In this document: positions 19,935-29,200 of the stretch, piece by piece
How positions within the stretch are numbered: position 1 is the stretch's first letter
Layout of the letters: every line of letters starts with the position of its first letter
DNA from: Bog-473 sp963763575
GTDB lineage: Bacteria > Actinomycetota > Acidimicrobiia > Acidimicrobiales > RAAP-2
DNA: 64,000 nucleotides
Direction: 5' to 3'
NCBI GenBank assembly: GCA_963763575.1
Contig: CAVXPD010000002.1
Coordinates: 1-64,000 of the forward strand
Translations under genes and position numbers: made by a program
Notes under the pieces: generated by a model
The model's database searches: none
What the model was told of the DNA's origin: nothing
What the model saw: only the letters and a program-made list of their open reading frames with translations

Positions 19935-21554
19935 ATGGCAAGGACACTCGCGACAGCAGACTCGATTCGGCGCCTGGCCCGGGATCGGCTCGGGTTCGAC
20001 CAACTGCGCCCTGGCCAGCTCGAGGCGATCAGCGCCGCAGTCGCGGGCCGCAGCGTAGTGGCAGTGCTGCCAACCGGCGCCGGCAAGTCCGCTATTTACG
20101 AGCTGGCCGGACTGTTGAGGACGGGCCCGACCCTGGTGGTCTCTCCGCTGATCGCCTTGGAAGACGATCAGCTCGCGCACCTCCACGATGCTGGTCTGTC
20201 GGCCACCGTCGTGAACTCCAAGTTATCGAGCCAGGCTCGGGAGGAGGCGCTCTCGACGGTTGGTGACGCCAACGAGTTTGTGTTTGTCGCGCCCGAGCAG
20301 CTCATCAACCCTGACACGAGAACGGCGCTGATGAGGGTCAAGCCGGGTTTGTTCGTCGTCGACGAGGCCCATCTCGTCAGCCAGTGGGGCCAAGACTTTC
20401 GTCCGGACTACCTGCGACTGGGCGCTCAGGCCGATGCACTGGACGCCGACGTACGAATGGCGTTGACGGCGACGGCAGCGCCGCCCGTGCGCGAGGAGAT
20501 CATCAAACGCCTCGGGCTACAGGATCCCAAGGTGGTAATCGGCGACTTCAACAGACCAGAGATCAGCCTGAGCGTCCATCGCGTCTTCTCTCGCGAGGGC
20601 AAGAGGCGGGCTATCGGACAGGCGGCATCCGACTTCGACGGGTCTGGGATCGTCTACGCCGCCACGCGTGCGGGCGCCCAAGAGGCCATGGATGCTCTCG
20701 CCGCCACTGGGCACAGCGTGACGCTCTACCACGCGGGGCTCCCGATAGCGGTCAGGCGCCAGGCCATGGAGTCATTCCTCGATGGATCGACGCGGATCAT
20801 GGCCGCCACGGTGGCGTTCGGAATGGGCATCGACAAGCCCGATGTGCGCTGGGTCGTGCACTCCGATCCACCTGGTTCTATCGACGCCTACTACCAAGAG
20901 ATTGGACGCGCCGGGCGGGACGGAAAACCGGCGCAGGCCCAACTGCTGTACCACGATGCCGATCTGGCCGTTGTTCGACACCTCGCAGTAAGAGATGGTG
21001 TCTCGCAGGCGAACGTCGCCGAGGTCGCCAATCGCCTCGCCGAGGGGTTCGCCAGCAACGACATCGACCATCTCGCCGGTGACGCCCGTAGCACCCGGTC
21101 GGTGACGCTGGCGCTAGCCCGCCTGGTTGATATCGGCGCTGCTAGTTGGGTCGCCGACGGGGGAGTCCGGTGGAACGAACTGATAAGCGTTTCCGCGTCC
21201 CTCGAAGCATCCGTAGAGAAGTCAAGTCGCGAGCAGGAGGTCCAGTCCTCTCGCCTTGAGATGATGCGCCGCTACGCCGAGCACACCGGATGCCGGCGGT
21301 CATTCCTCCTGACCTACTTCGGGCAGAATTACCCAGGTCCGTGCGGAAATTGTGACAACGACCTTCAGCGCCCCGCGATCCCGCACTGGGAGGAGCCCTT
21401 CCCGATCGGGACGCGCGTCTTTACGGACCACTGGGGCCAGGGCACGATTCAACGATACGACCGAGATCAGGTGACGATTCTCTTTGACGACCACGGCTAT
21501 CGGGATCTTCTCGTCTCGGTGCTGCTTGAGAAAAATTTGATGCGGCCGGCCTAG
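19935..21554 (+). CDS. RecQ-family ATP-dependent DNA helicase
   Basis: The 539-residue protein starts at ATG 19935. It shows the helicase motifs in order: RPGQLEAISA (motif 0), LPTGAGKSAIYEL (I), VVSPLIALEDDQ (Ia), VVDEAHLVSQWG (II, DEAH), LTATAAP (III), ATVAFGMGIDKPDVRWV (V) and QEIGRAGRDGKP (VI). A zinc-binding region follows (CRRSFLLTYFGQNYPGPCGN), but the fourth cysteine of the usual CGNCDxC is Asp. The C-terminus ends in a small beta domain (FTDHWGQGTIQRYD). No HRDC domain is seen. It unwinds DNA 3' to 5' in recombination and repair. Confidence 0.9.
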   Translation: MARTLATADSIRRLARDRLGFDQLRPGQLEAISAAVAGRSVVAVLPTGAGKSAIYELAGLLRTGPTLVVSPLIALEDDQLAHLHDAGLSATVVNSKLSSQAREEALSTVGDANEFVFVAPEQLINPDTRTALMRVKPGLFVVDEAHLVSQWGQDFRPDYLRLGAQADALDADVRMALTATAAPPVREEIIKRLGLQDPKVVIGDFNRPEISLSVHRVFSREGKRRAIGQAASDFDGSGIVYAATRAGAQEAMDALAATGHSVTLYHAGLPIAVRRQAMESFLDGSTRIMAATVAFGMGIDKPDVRWVVHSDPPGSIDAYYQEIGRAGRDGKPAQAQLLYHDADLAVVRHLAVRDGVSQANVAEVANRLAEGFASNDIDHLAGDARSTRSVTLALARLVDIGAASWVADGGVRWNELISVSASLEASVEKSSREQEVQSSRLEMMRRYAEHTGCRRSFLLTYFGQNYPGPCGNCDNDLQRPAIPHWEEPFPIGTRVFTDHWGQGTIQRYDRDQVTILFDDHGYRDLLVSVLLEKNLMRPA

Positions 21555-21627
21555 CGAATTCCGCATTGCCAAATCTTCGCTTTCGCAACGGTGCGCCGAG
21601 CGAGGTTCGCCCGCTGATCCCGGGCCG

Positions 21628-21647
21628 GCCCTCTCGATGAAGAGGGC
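21628..21647. terminator. Possible terminator hairpin after the helicase gene
   Basis: GCCCTCT, a 6-base loop and AGAGGGC form a perfect 7-bp stem. An alternative stem AGGGCT/AGCCCT overlaps its 3' side. No T-run follows. Confidence 0.35.
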
Positions 21648-21769
21648 TAGCGGAGCGGAGCCCTCTTGGACCGCCGTTGTGATGAAGGGGTCGAGTTAGG
21701 TCGATTGAGCCTGCAGGTACCGAATCGCGCCGAGCCAGAGGAATGATGCGTCACCGAGGAATCGGCTCA

Positions 21770-21787
21770 TAGTAGAGCGCTCTACTA
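21770..21787. promoter_or_regulatory. 18-bp perfect palindrome
   Basis: TAGTAGAGCGCTCTACTA is a perfect inverted repeat of operator size. It differs at only two symmetric positions from the palindrome at 32070-32087. No gene start lies within 250 bases, apart from the insertion sequence. Confidence 0.55.
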
Positions 21788-21996
21788 CAGCGGCGGATCC
21801 AGTGGACGCGGTGGAAACTGGGTGGGCGGAAGTGCACGACAAGAGCGCACGACGAGGGAGTGGGGCGGACCATTCAGACGATGCTCGCCCGTGCCAGGAC
21901 TAACGACCTGCGCCCGCGGCCGCCGGCGCGAGGAGTACTGTTCTGGAGCGGGCAGGTAGGCAGAACCACGGTATCGGTGGACTGGTCGTCTGACTA

Positions 21997-23233
21997 GTGC
22001 CGTGACCGGCAACGTTGGAGGCGCGTCCACCACCTGAGCAGCACCGTCGCGCAGACTGGACCTCGTCGGAATCGAACGAGGAGGTCATGTCCGCGAAGGC
22101 GTGCGGGTGCGTGCGATCACCAACGAGGAGGGCAATCGGCTGCTGCGGATCGTGCGACGATCCTCGGGGTCGGTGGTCACCTGGCGCAGAGCCCAGATGG
22201 TGCTGCTCAGCGCCCAGGGGATGGACGTGGCCCAGATCGTCAAGGTGGCCTTCACTTCGCCGGACCGGGTCCGCGCCGTGCTGCACAACTTCAACGAGGA
22301 CGGCTTCGACTCGCTCGTTCCGCGCTACGCCGGCGGGAGGCCTCCGACCTTCACCCTGCCCCAGCGACGCCAGATCAAAAAGATCGCCCTGTCCCGCCCG
22401 GCCGACCACGGTCTGCCCTTTTCGACGTGGAGCCTGTCCAAGCTGGCCGAGTTCCTCGTTGCCGAGGGGGTGGTCGACGACATCAGCCACGAGGGTCTCC
22501 GCGTGCTCCTCCGCGAGGAGGGCGTCAGCTTTCAAGTGATCAAGACCTTCAAGCAGAGCAACGACCCCGACTTCGAAGCCAAGAAGAACCGGGTGCTCGA
22601 GCTCTACGACATCGCAGATGGCAAGGCCAGAGCGAAAAGGGGCGACCCCTCCGTGGTGATCTGCATGGACGAGTTCGGACCGCTCAACCTGCTGCCGCGG
22701 CCGGGCCGCCAGTGGGCACCTCGGATCGTCACCGCTGAGAAGAAGCCCAAGCGGCCACGGCGGCGCCGGCGTCGGGCCACTTTCACCCGCACTGCCGGTG
22801 TGCGTCATCTCATGGCGGCCTACGACTTGAACCGCGACAAGATCTATGGCCACGTCAAGACGAAGAAGGACCGCACCACCTTCTTGGAGTTCTGCCGTTA
22901 CCTGCGCAACCTCTACCCGGCCGAGGTCCGCATCGCCATCGTGCTCGACAACTTCAGCCCGCACCTGTCGACCAAGAAGGACACCCGAGTCGGCGACTGG
23001 GCCGATGCCAACAACGTCGAGCTGGCCTACGTTCCAACCAATGCCAGCTGGATGAACCGGATCGAGGCCCAGTTCCAGGCGCTGCGCTACTTCACCCTCG
23101 ACGGCACGGACCACCGCTCACACGAAGAACAGAACTCGATGATCCGCCGCTACATCATTTGGCGCAACCGCCACGCTCACGATGAAACACTCCGTGAACT
23201 GGTAAAGCGCGCAAACGTTGCCTGATGCGGCAC
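21997..23233 (+). mobile_element. IS630-family insertion sequence, complete
   Basis: The element is about 1237 bp. Its ends are imperfect terminal inverted repeats of about 20 bp (left 21997-22016, right 23214-23233; 16 of 20 positions match, with GTGCCG outside and GGCAACGTT inside). A TA dinucleotide lies immediately outside each end (21995-21996 and 23234-23235), the target duplication expected of IS630/Tc1 elements. One intact transposase gene fills it. Confidence 0.88.
22101..23225 (+). CDS. IS630-family transposase
   Basis: The 374-residue protein has an N-terminal helix-turn-helix region (WRRAQMVLLSAQGMDVAQIV) and a DDE catalytic domain: first Asp in VVICMDEFGPLN (about residue 193), second Asp in IAIVLDNFSPHLS (about 280), and Glu in NASWMNRIEAQF (about 317). 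It cuts and joins the element ends at TA targets. The frame is intact, so the element may be active. The stop lies inside the right inverted repeat. Confidence 0.93.
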   Translation: MRVRAITNEEGNRLLRIVRRSSGSVVTWRRAQMVLLSAQGMDVAQIVKVAFTSPDRVRAVLHNFNEDGFDSLVPRYAGGRPPTFTLPQRRQIKKIALSRPADHGLPFSTWSLSKLAEFLVAEGVVDDISHEGLRVLLREEGVSFQVIKTFKQSNDPDFEAKKNRVLELYDIADGKARAKRGDPSVVICMDEFGPLNLLPRPGRQWAPRIVTAEKKPKRPRRRRRRATFTRTAGVRHLMAAYDLNRDKIYGHVKTKKDRTTFLEFCRYLRNLYPAEVRIAIVLDNFSPHLSTKKDTRVGDWADANNVELAYVPTNASWMNRIEAQFQALRYFTLDGTDHRSHEEQNSMIRRYIIWRNRHAHDETLRELVKRANVA

Positions 23234-23236
23234 TAG

Positions 23237-23430
23237 CTATGGGACCGCGGAGCCCTTGTCATGTATGCCGACGAAGGCAAGCATGTGTCTGACCGATTGG
23301 TCGAAGACGGCATCGACATCCCCAACTATGTCGGCGAGGCGACCGAAGACCTCGAAGTTCACGACTCCAAAGAGCTGTGTCCATGCCGCCAGCGACCGAA
23401 TGATGCCGTCATCGGATCCGATCTTCCGCT
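23237..23430 (-). pseudogene. TetR-family regulator, C-terminal fragment
   Basis: The sequence AWTQLFGVVNFEVFGRLADI followed by VFDQSVRHMLAFVGI matches the C-terminal ligand domain of TetR regulators. No DNA-binding domain is found upstream on this strand before the oxidoreductase gene. Its stop (CTA on the plus strand, 23237) is 3 bp beyond the insertion sequence. A remnant. Confidence 0.5.
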
Positions 23431-23534
23431 CTCCGTCACCGTCCTCCGCTCTCTCTGCGTGTACCGTCTTCCGCTCTCGAATCCGGAACTCCACATGGCG
23501 ATTCTCACATGGGAACAGCTCGCCTGGGTCGAAG

Positions 23535-24608
23535 TTACTTCGCAATCAGGGCGATGGTGCGGCCGACAGTGTTCCGCCGCGCCATCGCGTCGATGGCCGC
23601 AGGTATCTCGAGGAAGTCGACCACCTCCCCGATGACCGGCCTGACCTTCTTCGAAAGTACGAGCGAGACGATCTCATCCATGATCCGGCAGCCCAACTCA
23701 TTGGGAAGGAAGTTCCAGCCCATGCCCGTCTTGAGGAAGGCCAATGCGTCCGGGTCCTGGTACGAAAGCAGGACCCCGCAGAGCTTGAGATTTCCCAAGG
23801 CGATCCGTCTTGGCACGATGAACTTCTCGTCTGCAACGACCTTGTTGGAAGCAAAGCCCATCATCAGGTAACGACCGTTGTACCTGGTGCATTGCAGCGA
23901 CTTCTCTAAGACCGCCTCACCCACATTGTCGAAGACGACATCGACGCCCTGGCCCCCCGTCTCTTTCAACACGATCTCGGCAAAGTCGCTCGTGTTGTAG
24001 TTGATCGCCACGTGAGCGCCTAGTTCTTGACATAAGCGGATCTTCTCATCGGTGCCGGCTGTCGCGAAGACCCGCGCGCCACGATCTACGGCGAGCTGCA
24101 CGGCCGCCGAACCCGACCCGCCCGCAGCGGCATGGATGAGGACAGTCTCGCCCTCTTGAAGGCCGGCTCGGTCGATTAGACCCAGCCAGGCCAGATGAAA
24201 AGGAAAGAATAACGCTGCGGCATCGGGAAGCGGAATCGACTCTGGCATCACGAACGTCGATGCGACTGGACAGATTGCATATTCGGCGAAGCCGCCGTAC
24301 GCCCCGGTGGGAATCGACACCACCCGTCGGCCTGCCCACTGTCCGGTGCCGTCACCGCATGCGTCCACCGTGCCCATGACTTCCATGCCGGGGCTATAAG
24401 GAAGTTCGGGACGAACCATCATGTTGCCGCCGGTGATCCGTTCGAGGTCGTTGAGATTGAGTGGGATCGCGTCCACCTTGATGCGCAGCTCCCCTGGGCC
24501 TGGGTGAGGAATGGAAACCACATCGAGCTTGAGCGCCTCTAGCGGCTGCCCGTACGCGTGTGTTCGCCAGCTACGCATTTCGCCTGCTGTTGCCATCGGC
24601 TCCGACAC
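23535..24608 (-). CDS. Zinc-independent alcohol dehydrogenase / NADPH:quinone oxidoreductase (MDR family)
   Basis: The 357-residue protein has the GroES-like N-terminus (LPYSPGMEVMGTVDACGDG) and a Rossmann domain with VLIHAAAGGSGSAAVQLA (about 150-167) and GQGVDVVFDNVGE. It lacks the structural-zinc cysteine cluster, as in quinone oxidoreductases that reduce quinones or enones with NADPH. It starts at a GTG that overlaps the TAG of the sulfotransferase gene by one base, so the two genes are coupled. Confidence 0.88.
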   Translation of the reverse strand: MSEPMATAGEMRSWRTHAYGQPLEALKLDVVSIPHPGPGELRIKVDAIPLNLNDLERITGGNMMVRPELPYSPGMEVMGTVDACGDGTGQWAGRRVVSIPTGAYGGFAEYAICPVASTFVMPESIPLPDAAALFFPFHLAWLGLIDRAGLQEGETVLIHAAAGGSGSAAVQLAVDRGARVFATAGTDEKIRLCQELGAHVAINYNTSDFAEIVLKETGGQGVDVVFDNVGEAVLEKSLQCTRYNGRYLMMGFASNKVVADEKFIVPRRIALGNLKLCGVLLSYQDPDALAFLKTGMGWNFLPNELGCRIMDEIVSLVLSKKVRPVIGEVVDFLEIPAAIDAMARRNTVGRTIALIAK

Positions 24609-25783
24609 TACGGCAACGCCTCCTCTGGAATGTCGAAGAACTCTTTATAGGCACGCGTCCGTTCTCGCAGGAGGCCCGCATCGAGGCCCGTCTCGGCGAA
24701 CGAATACGTATGACCGCCGTGCTTCTCCTTGGGGTTGGCGGCCAGGAAGGCTTTCATTGCGTTCTGCGCCGCGTCGCTCAGCTCGATGCCCAGGCGTTCG
24801 TAGATCGTCCTCACAACAGCCATGGGGTCCCGAAGAAAGTCCCCAAATAGGACGTCCACTGCTTGTCCGGCCGGCACGGTTCCGTCGGTTCGTGCCTCGA
24901 TGGCCCTGTCAAGACCGAGGACGATGTCGTCTACCCACTCGGCCGCGACCGCCGAGATCGAAACGTCATCGCTCGCCAGACGGCGAAGAAGATCGACGAG
25001 CGATGCGAGCGAGCAGACGACGCGCAGCGGATCTCGATGGGTCTGAACGATCAGCGCCTCCGGATACTCATGGAACATGGCGTTGAGCGACCATATATGG
25101 GCTGGCGACTTGATCACCCATCGATCGGCGGAATGCGCCGACTGCAGGTACTGCAAGAACATTCGGTGATATCGATAGGCGGGCGCCATATCGGCCTGAT
25201 GGAGAAGCCAACGTTGGTACTCCGGCACGCGATACTGCGTCGAGAAGATCATGCTGCGGAAGTCGGCGGCCGTGATCCGCACGCATTCCTGGCCGAGCCT
25301 TGCGCCCATGTCGTGCATAGCGCGGAAGCCCGGAATGAGCAGGTCTACGTTCGCCAGCTTCGCGTCCACCTCGTCAATTCGCGGATCGGACGCGTAAGTT
25401 GCGGTATCTGGCGGCGGCCACGGCTGGTCGACCTCCCACGTCAGCGGCACGCGGTTTGCGGGGTCCTGGGCCAAGACATCGAAGAGGATGGTCGTCCCGG
25501 TCCGTGGTGGTCCGAGGACGACAATAGGGGGTCGGATATCCGCGTCAGCGATCGAAGGGTTTCGCTTCACCCAATTGACGACTCGAAGTCGACTGCTTAG
25601 GTACTCGACGACGTCGGACCCAGCGATGACGCTGCCGACTTCGGTAAGGGCACCTCTATCGTTCAAGTCATAGATCAATCGCTCGGCCCCCTCCTTCCAC
25701 GACTGATCGCCGAAGTCGTCAAGCCCTGTGGATTGCTGTGCTTGATCAGACAGTTCGCTCAGTGCAAGCATTCCGGTCGTCAT
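24608..25783 (-). CDS. Sulfotransferase family protein
   Basis: The 391-residue protein has the 5'-phosphosulfate loop PPRTGTTILFDVLAQDP (about residues 98-114), the 3'-phosphate region (IVQTHRDPLRVVCSLASLVD), and a C-terminal F-x-E/D-type loop (KHGGHTYSFAETGLD). It resembles the stf0/PF13469 sulfotransferases common in mycobacteria and related actinobacteria, which move sulfate from PAPS to lipids or other alcohols. The ATG at 25783 is chosen; an earlier start at 25819 has no better signal. It precedes the quinone oxidoreductase in one unit. Confidence 0.86.
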   Translation of the reverse strand: MTTGMLALSELSDQAQQSTGLDDFGDQSWKEGAERLIYDLNDRGALTEVGSVIAGSDVVEYLSSRLRVVNWVKRNPSIADADIRPPIVVLGPPRTGTTILFDVLAQDPANRVPLTWEVDQPWPPPDTATYASDPRIDEVDAKLANVDLLIPGFRAMHDMGARLGQECVRITAADFRSMIFSTQYRVPEYQRWLLHQADMAPAYRYHRMFLQYLQSAHSADRWVIKSPAHIWSLNAMFHEYPEALIVQTHRDPLRVVCSLASLVDLLRRLASDDVSISAVAAEWVDDIVLGLDRAIEARTDGTVPAGQAVDVLFGDFLRDPMAVVRTIYERLGIELSDAAQNAMKAFLAANPKEKHGGHTYSFAETGLDAGLLRERTRAYKEFFDIPEEALP

Positions 25784-25896
25784 TGGTGCAGTCTTACGCG
25801 GTGAGAGTGATCCGAGCACGTCTTCGACGCGGGATGGATATTCCGTGTGCAGAGGTGCACGTCAGCGGGTACCAAGGGGTTGGCTTGACCAATTCG

Positions 25897-25946
25897 ATCA
25901 CCTTGCCAAGGTGAGGGTCGCGGGTTCGAATCCCGTCTTCCGCCCC
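25897..25946 (+). repeat. tRNA-Gly(GCC) 3'-half, putative attachment site A
   Basis: The sequence holds the anticodon arm (CACCTTGCCAAGGTG), variable region, T arm (GCGGGTTCGAATCCCGT) and the 3' acceptor strand CTTCCGC of a glycine tRNA. The matching 5' strand GCGGAAG and D arm are absent upstream, so no tRNA can be made. This is the pattern left by integration into a tRNA gene. Confidence 0.8.
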
Positions 25947-26047
25947 AAAAAAGAATGGCCACGAGAAGAGGGCCGCCAGCTGGGCCGATGCCCAATCTCT
26001 TCTATTTGCTTCGTTCCTTGAACCCGAGAAGAACTCAGTCGACGGGT

Positions 26048-27268
26048 TCAGCTCGTGACGCTCTGATGCCAGATTCGCTCGCGTGCGCTCGGCACCGCGC
26101 CAGCGGGTAGTGCCGAGCGACTCACCCCCTTCGCGGTCCACGTACCCATCGCGACGATGCCGGCGAGCACTGGGATCAGGAACAGGGCGGTGTGCAGTGT
26201 GGTCGATGATGCGACGACGCCGATCACGACCGGTCCCACGACGTAGCCGGCCCAGCCACAGCCGGCTACCGAAGCGACCGCTCTTCCGGTGTTCACGTTG
26301 GCTACGGTTCCGGCCGCCCTGAGGGTCATCGGGATGACGCTTCCGAGTCCGGCTCCGAGTAACCCGAATCCAATCAGCACGCTCACAGGACTGCCGATGA
26401 CGAGACCGCCGGCGAATCCGAGCGTTGCGATGAGGGCGAGCAAGGAGAGCAAACGGTGGGCGGTGAACCTGGTGAAGAGGCGATTGCCGGAGAGCCGAAT
26501 GGCCAGCATGGCGAAGGCATAGATCGCAAATCCCATTCCGGCGACAAGCGGTACAGTGTGCAGCGAGTTACGGAGATACACGGCGGCCCAATCGGCTGCG
26601 GCACCCTCGCACAGCATGTCGGCGAAGGCGACGCCCCCGAGCACAATGAGCTCGCCTTGCAGCACGCCGTGGCGCCCCTCGCGACCACCTCTTGAAGATT
26701 CGTGGTCATCACCCACCCGCCGGTCGGGGATCATACGGGTCGTGAGCCAGCCAACGACCAGTAGGCACGGCACGGCCAGGACCAGCAGCTGCTCGCTCAG
26801 CGAGACGCCTAGTCCCACCGCCGACGCTCCGATGACCGCACCGACGAGCGCGCCACTACTCCACGAGCCATGGAAACCTGGCATCAGCACTTGGCCGGAG
26901 AAAAGCTCTACTTCGATCGCTTGGGTGTTCATCAACACGTCGAGCATCCCTCGGAAGAAGCCCCAGAGCAGGAACGCGACGAAGAAGGTTCCGAACGAAC
27001 CAGTGACGCCGATGAATGGACCCGAGACGCAATAACCGAGCAGGGCCAAGCGGACCATCGGCCCACTTCCCACTCTCGGCAGGAAGCGGGCGGCAACCAC
27101 CATGGCCAGGACCGAGCCGATGGGGGCCCCGAGCAAGGCCAGTCCGAGCCGGCCGTCATTCAGGCCGAGGTGCTGCTTCAGCTGCGGTATATGGGCCGTC
27201 CAGGAGGCGAACAAGAAGCCGTGCGCAAAGAACACGCCGATGACGGCCAGGCGAGGCCACCGGCCCAA
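26048..27268 (-). CDS. Major facilitator superfamily transporter
   Basis: The 406-residue protein has about 12 hydrophobic segments and MFS-like features (WTAHIPQLKQHLGLNDGRLG; GAGLGSVIPMTLRAAG). It resembles the fucose-permease/YbjJ branch, whose members carry sugars or export small molecules. The TTG start at 27268 lacks a clear ribosome site, so the true start may be slightly downstream. It lies 38 bp after the deoR gene on the same strand and is probably coregulated by it; substrate unknown. Confidence 0.83.
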   Translation of the reverse strand: MGRWPRLAVIGVFFAHGFLFASWTAHIPQLKQHLGLNDGRLGLALLGAPIGSVLAMVVAARFLPRVGSGPMVRLALLGYCVSGPFIGVTGSFGTFFVAFLLWGFFRGMLDVLMNTQAIEVELFSGQVLMPGFHGSWSSGALVGAVIGASAVGLGVSLSEQLLVLAVPCLLVVGWLTTRMIPDRRVGDDHESSRGGREGRHGVLQGELIVLGGVAFADMLCEGAAADWAAVYLRNSLHTVPLVAGMGFAIYAFAMLAIRLSGNRLFTRFTAHRLLSLLALIATLGFAGGLVIGSPVSVLIGFGLLGAGLGSVIPMTLRAAGTVANVNTGRAVASVAGCGWAGYVVGPVVIGVVASSTTLHTALFLIPVLAGIVAMGTWTAKGVSRSALPAGAVPSARERIWHQSVTS

Positions 27269-27306
27269 TGCTGGTGCCGTTCGTCGGTTTAGGCCCGGAC
27301 TCAGAG

Positions 27307-28065
27307 TCAGACGCAGCGGATATCGACGCCCATCGCTCGCAACTCATCCACCGTCTGCTGGTCGGCTCCGGCATCGGTCAGGACGATGTCGATCTCGTCG
27401 AGATCGCAGACATGACCGAATGCGACTCGCCCGAGTTTCGAGGAGTCGGCCACCGCTATGACCCGCTGGGACGATCTTGCGGCGGCGCGTTTGACCGCTG
27501 TCTCGGCGAGAAAGTGGGTAGTGATGCCCGCCTTGGCGTCGATGCCGCAAGGGCCCATCACGTACGTGTCGAATCGGAGCTGCGAAAAGGAAGGTTCGGT
27601 GAGACTCCCCGTCAACGACAGCTCTCCCGCACGGACCTCGCCACCTGGGAGAAGGAGTTTGATGCCGGGGCACTGGTGCAACTCGAAGACTGGTCTCAGG
27701 GCGAGCGGCATGACGGTCAACCGCCGGCTGCGAAGTGCTCGCGCCACCTCCATGGAGGTGGTACCGCCGTCAAGAATGACCGTCTCCCCGTCGGCCAAGA
27801 GGCTGGCCGCAGCGGCGCCTATCGTCGCCTTGGCGTCGCTGAATTCGAGGGCCCGGATCCCGTACGGGGTCTCCTCGGCGCTGAGGAAGACACTCGCCGC
27901 CCCCCCGTGCACACGTCGGAGCCCGCCACTGCGCTCGAGCGACTCAAGATCACGACGCACGGTCATCTCAGAACAATCCAGGGCACTGGCCAGCTCCCCC
28001 ACCAGCACTGGACTTCGCTGGCGAAGCGCTTCAAGGATCGTCTGGTGGCGGGTGTGCACATCCAT
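27307..28065 (-). CDS. DeoR/GlpR-family transcriptional regulator
   Basis: The 252-residue protein has an N-terminal winged helix (HQTILEALRQRSPVLVGELA, ALDCSEMTVRRDLESLE, LRRVHGGA) and a sugar-phosphate-binding DeoR C-terminal domain (ILDGGTTSMEVARAL; VIAVADSSKLGRVAF). Such proteins repress sugar genes until a phosphosugar binds. The start is 24 bp from the divergent HAD gene; direct 8-bp repeats GTTCAAAC (28069) and GTTCTAAC (28094) flank the promoter space and may be operator half-sites. It is followed by the MFS gene. Confidence 0.88.
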   Translation of the reverse strand: MDVHTRHQTILEALRQRSPVLVGELASALDCSEMTVRRDLESLERSGGLRRVHGGAASVFLSAEETPYGIRALEFSDAKATIGAAAASLLADGETVILDGGTTSMEVARALRSRRLTVMPLALRPVFELHQCPGIKLLLPGGEVRAGELSLTGSLTEPSFSQLRFDTYVMGPCGIDAKAGITTHFLAETAVKRAAARSSQRVIAVADSSKLGRVAFGHVCDLDEIDIVLTDAGADQQTVDELRAMGVDIRCV

Positions 28066-28089
28066 GATGTTCAAACTAACATATATCGT

Positions 28090-28743
28090 GTGCGTTCTAA
28101 CACCGTTGCCGGGCGTCCCCCGGTCGGAGCAGTGGTGTTCGACGTGGGTGGCGTCTTGCTCGATTGGAACCCCCGGCACCTCTACCGAAAGCTGTTCGCG
28201 AACCAGGCGGAGATGGAATGGTTCCTCGCCGAGGTCTGTTCACCGTCGTGGCATGCGCCCCACGACCGCGGCGTCCAGACCGCGGCATCGTGCGCCGAGC
28301 TCGCCTCTAGGCATCCCGAGCTCTCCGAGCTGATCTGGGCATGGTCGAGTCGCAGCGAGGAGATGATCATTGGCGCCGACGCCGGATCTGTGGAGGTCCT
28401 CCGGGCAGTGAGAGAAACCGGACTGTCCTGCTATGCGCTCACCAACATGGAGGCGGAGACGTATCCGCTCCGCCTCAAGCGATTCCCGTTTCTCGGTTGG
28501 TTCGACGGTACTGTCGTATCGGGTCGGGAAGGGGTTGCCAAGCCAGAGCTCACCATCTTCAGACGACTGCTGGACCGTTTCGGTCTGACACCGAACACGA
28601 CGTTGATGATTGACGACACCAAGGAGAACCTCGAGGCGGCTAGCAAGTTGGGGATTCAGATCGTCCTGTTCCGCTCGGCCCGCCAACTCCGAGCGGAGCT
28701 TGAGGCCGCCGGGGTTCTTGCCCGATCTCTCGCAGCGCCGTAG
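28090..28743 (+). CDS. HAD-superfamily hydrolase
   Basis: The 217-residue protein has HAD motif I VVFDVGGVLLDWNPRHLY with the nucleophile Asp near residue 19, motif II around YALTNM, the motif III Lys in GVAKPELTIFRRLL, and motif IV LMIDDTKENLEAA. It belongs to the YihX/epoxide-hydrolase-N-like phosphatases that hydrolyse sugar phosphates. The GTG at 28090 is chosen; others at 28132 and 28135 lie too close to motif I. It diverges from deoR, which suggests a sugar-phosphate role. Its 3' end lies just before cassette copy 2. Confidence 0.83.
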   Translation: MRSNTVAGRPPVGAVVFDVGGVLLDWNPRHLYRKLFANQAEMEWFLAEVCSPSWHAPHDRGVQTAASCAELASRHPELSELIWAWSSRSEEMIIGADAGSVEVLRAVRETGLSCYALTNMEAETYPLRLKRFPFLGWFDGTVVSGREGVAKPELTIFRRLLDRFGLTPNTTLMIDDTKENLEAASKLGIQIVLFRSARQLRAELEAAGVLARSLAAP

Positions 28744-29200
28744 CGGAGGGAGCGATCCGGCCCCAACCGCGCCAGACGGCGACGGCCCAGGCAATCAAGG
28801 CGACCGCTCCGACAGACTCCAAGATGATCGTTTCGATCACGAACGAAGCCTCAGACGACTCCCGAAAGCCGAACAAACCGAAGTTGAGGCTGATAATGAG
28901 TCCCCCGAGGGTCGAGATCATGAATCCCGCCCCCAGGAGCCCGGCGAGTGGCCGCGGCCACACCAGCAGGACCGCCGCCAGCACGAAGCCACCCACGGCG
29001 TCGGCCAAGAAGAGGGCGCCGACGGTCGGGATGTCGCGGTATCCCTCCATCCACAGGTGAAGATGGATGGCGCCCACCCAGACGAGCAGACCGGCGCACA
29101 CCATACGGAGCACGAGGGCGGCGAGGGACGCGGGTCCACGCGGGGCCCGTATCCCGTCGCGTCGGAGCGACGACACGTGATCAGAGGTTGCCGTCGCCAT
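28640..29200 (-). CDS. Four-helix integral membrane protein (DoxX-like), cassette copy 2
   Basis: The ATG at 29200 opens an intact frame of 186 residues with four hydrophobic segments, nearly identical to copy 1 through VAVWRGWGR. The C-terminal tail differs from copy 1 (Pro/Ser/Gly-rich, ending SESPTC) because beyond 28756 the DNA is unrelated, and the tail runs antisense into the end of the HAD gene. The native C-terminus was therefore replaced at the duplication breakpoint. The start overlaps the end of the proline-rich gene. Confidence 0.7.
   Translation of the reverse strand: MATATSDHVSSLRRDGIRAPRGPASLAALVLRMVCAGLLVWVGAIHLHLWMEGYRDIPTVGALFLADAVGGFVLAAVLLVWPRPLAGLLGAGFMISTLGGLIISLNFGLFGFRESSEASFVIETIILESVGAVALIAWAVAVWRGWGRIAPSATALREIGQEPRRPQAPLGVGGPSGTGRSESPTC

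Larger units (their letters stand above)
21555..21994. other. Intergenic region left of the insertion sequence
   Basis: About 440 bases without a convincing gene. It holds the hairpin near 21628 and the 18-bp palindrome at 21770. Confidence 0.4.
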
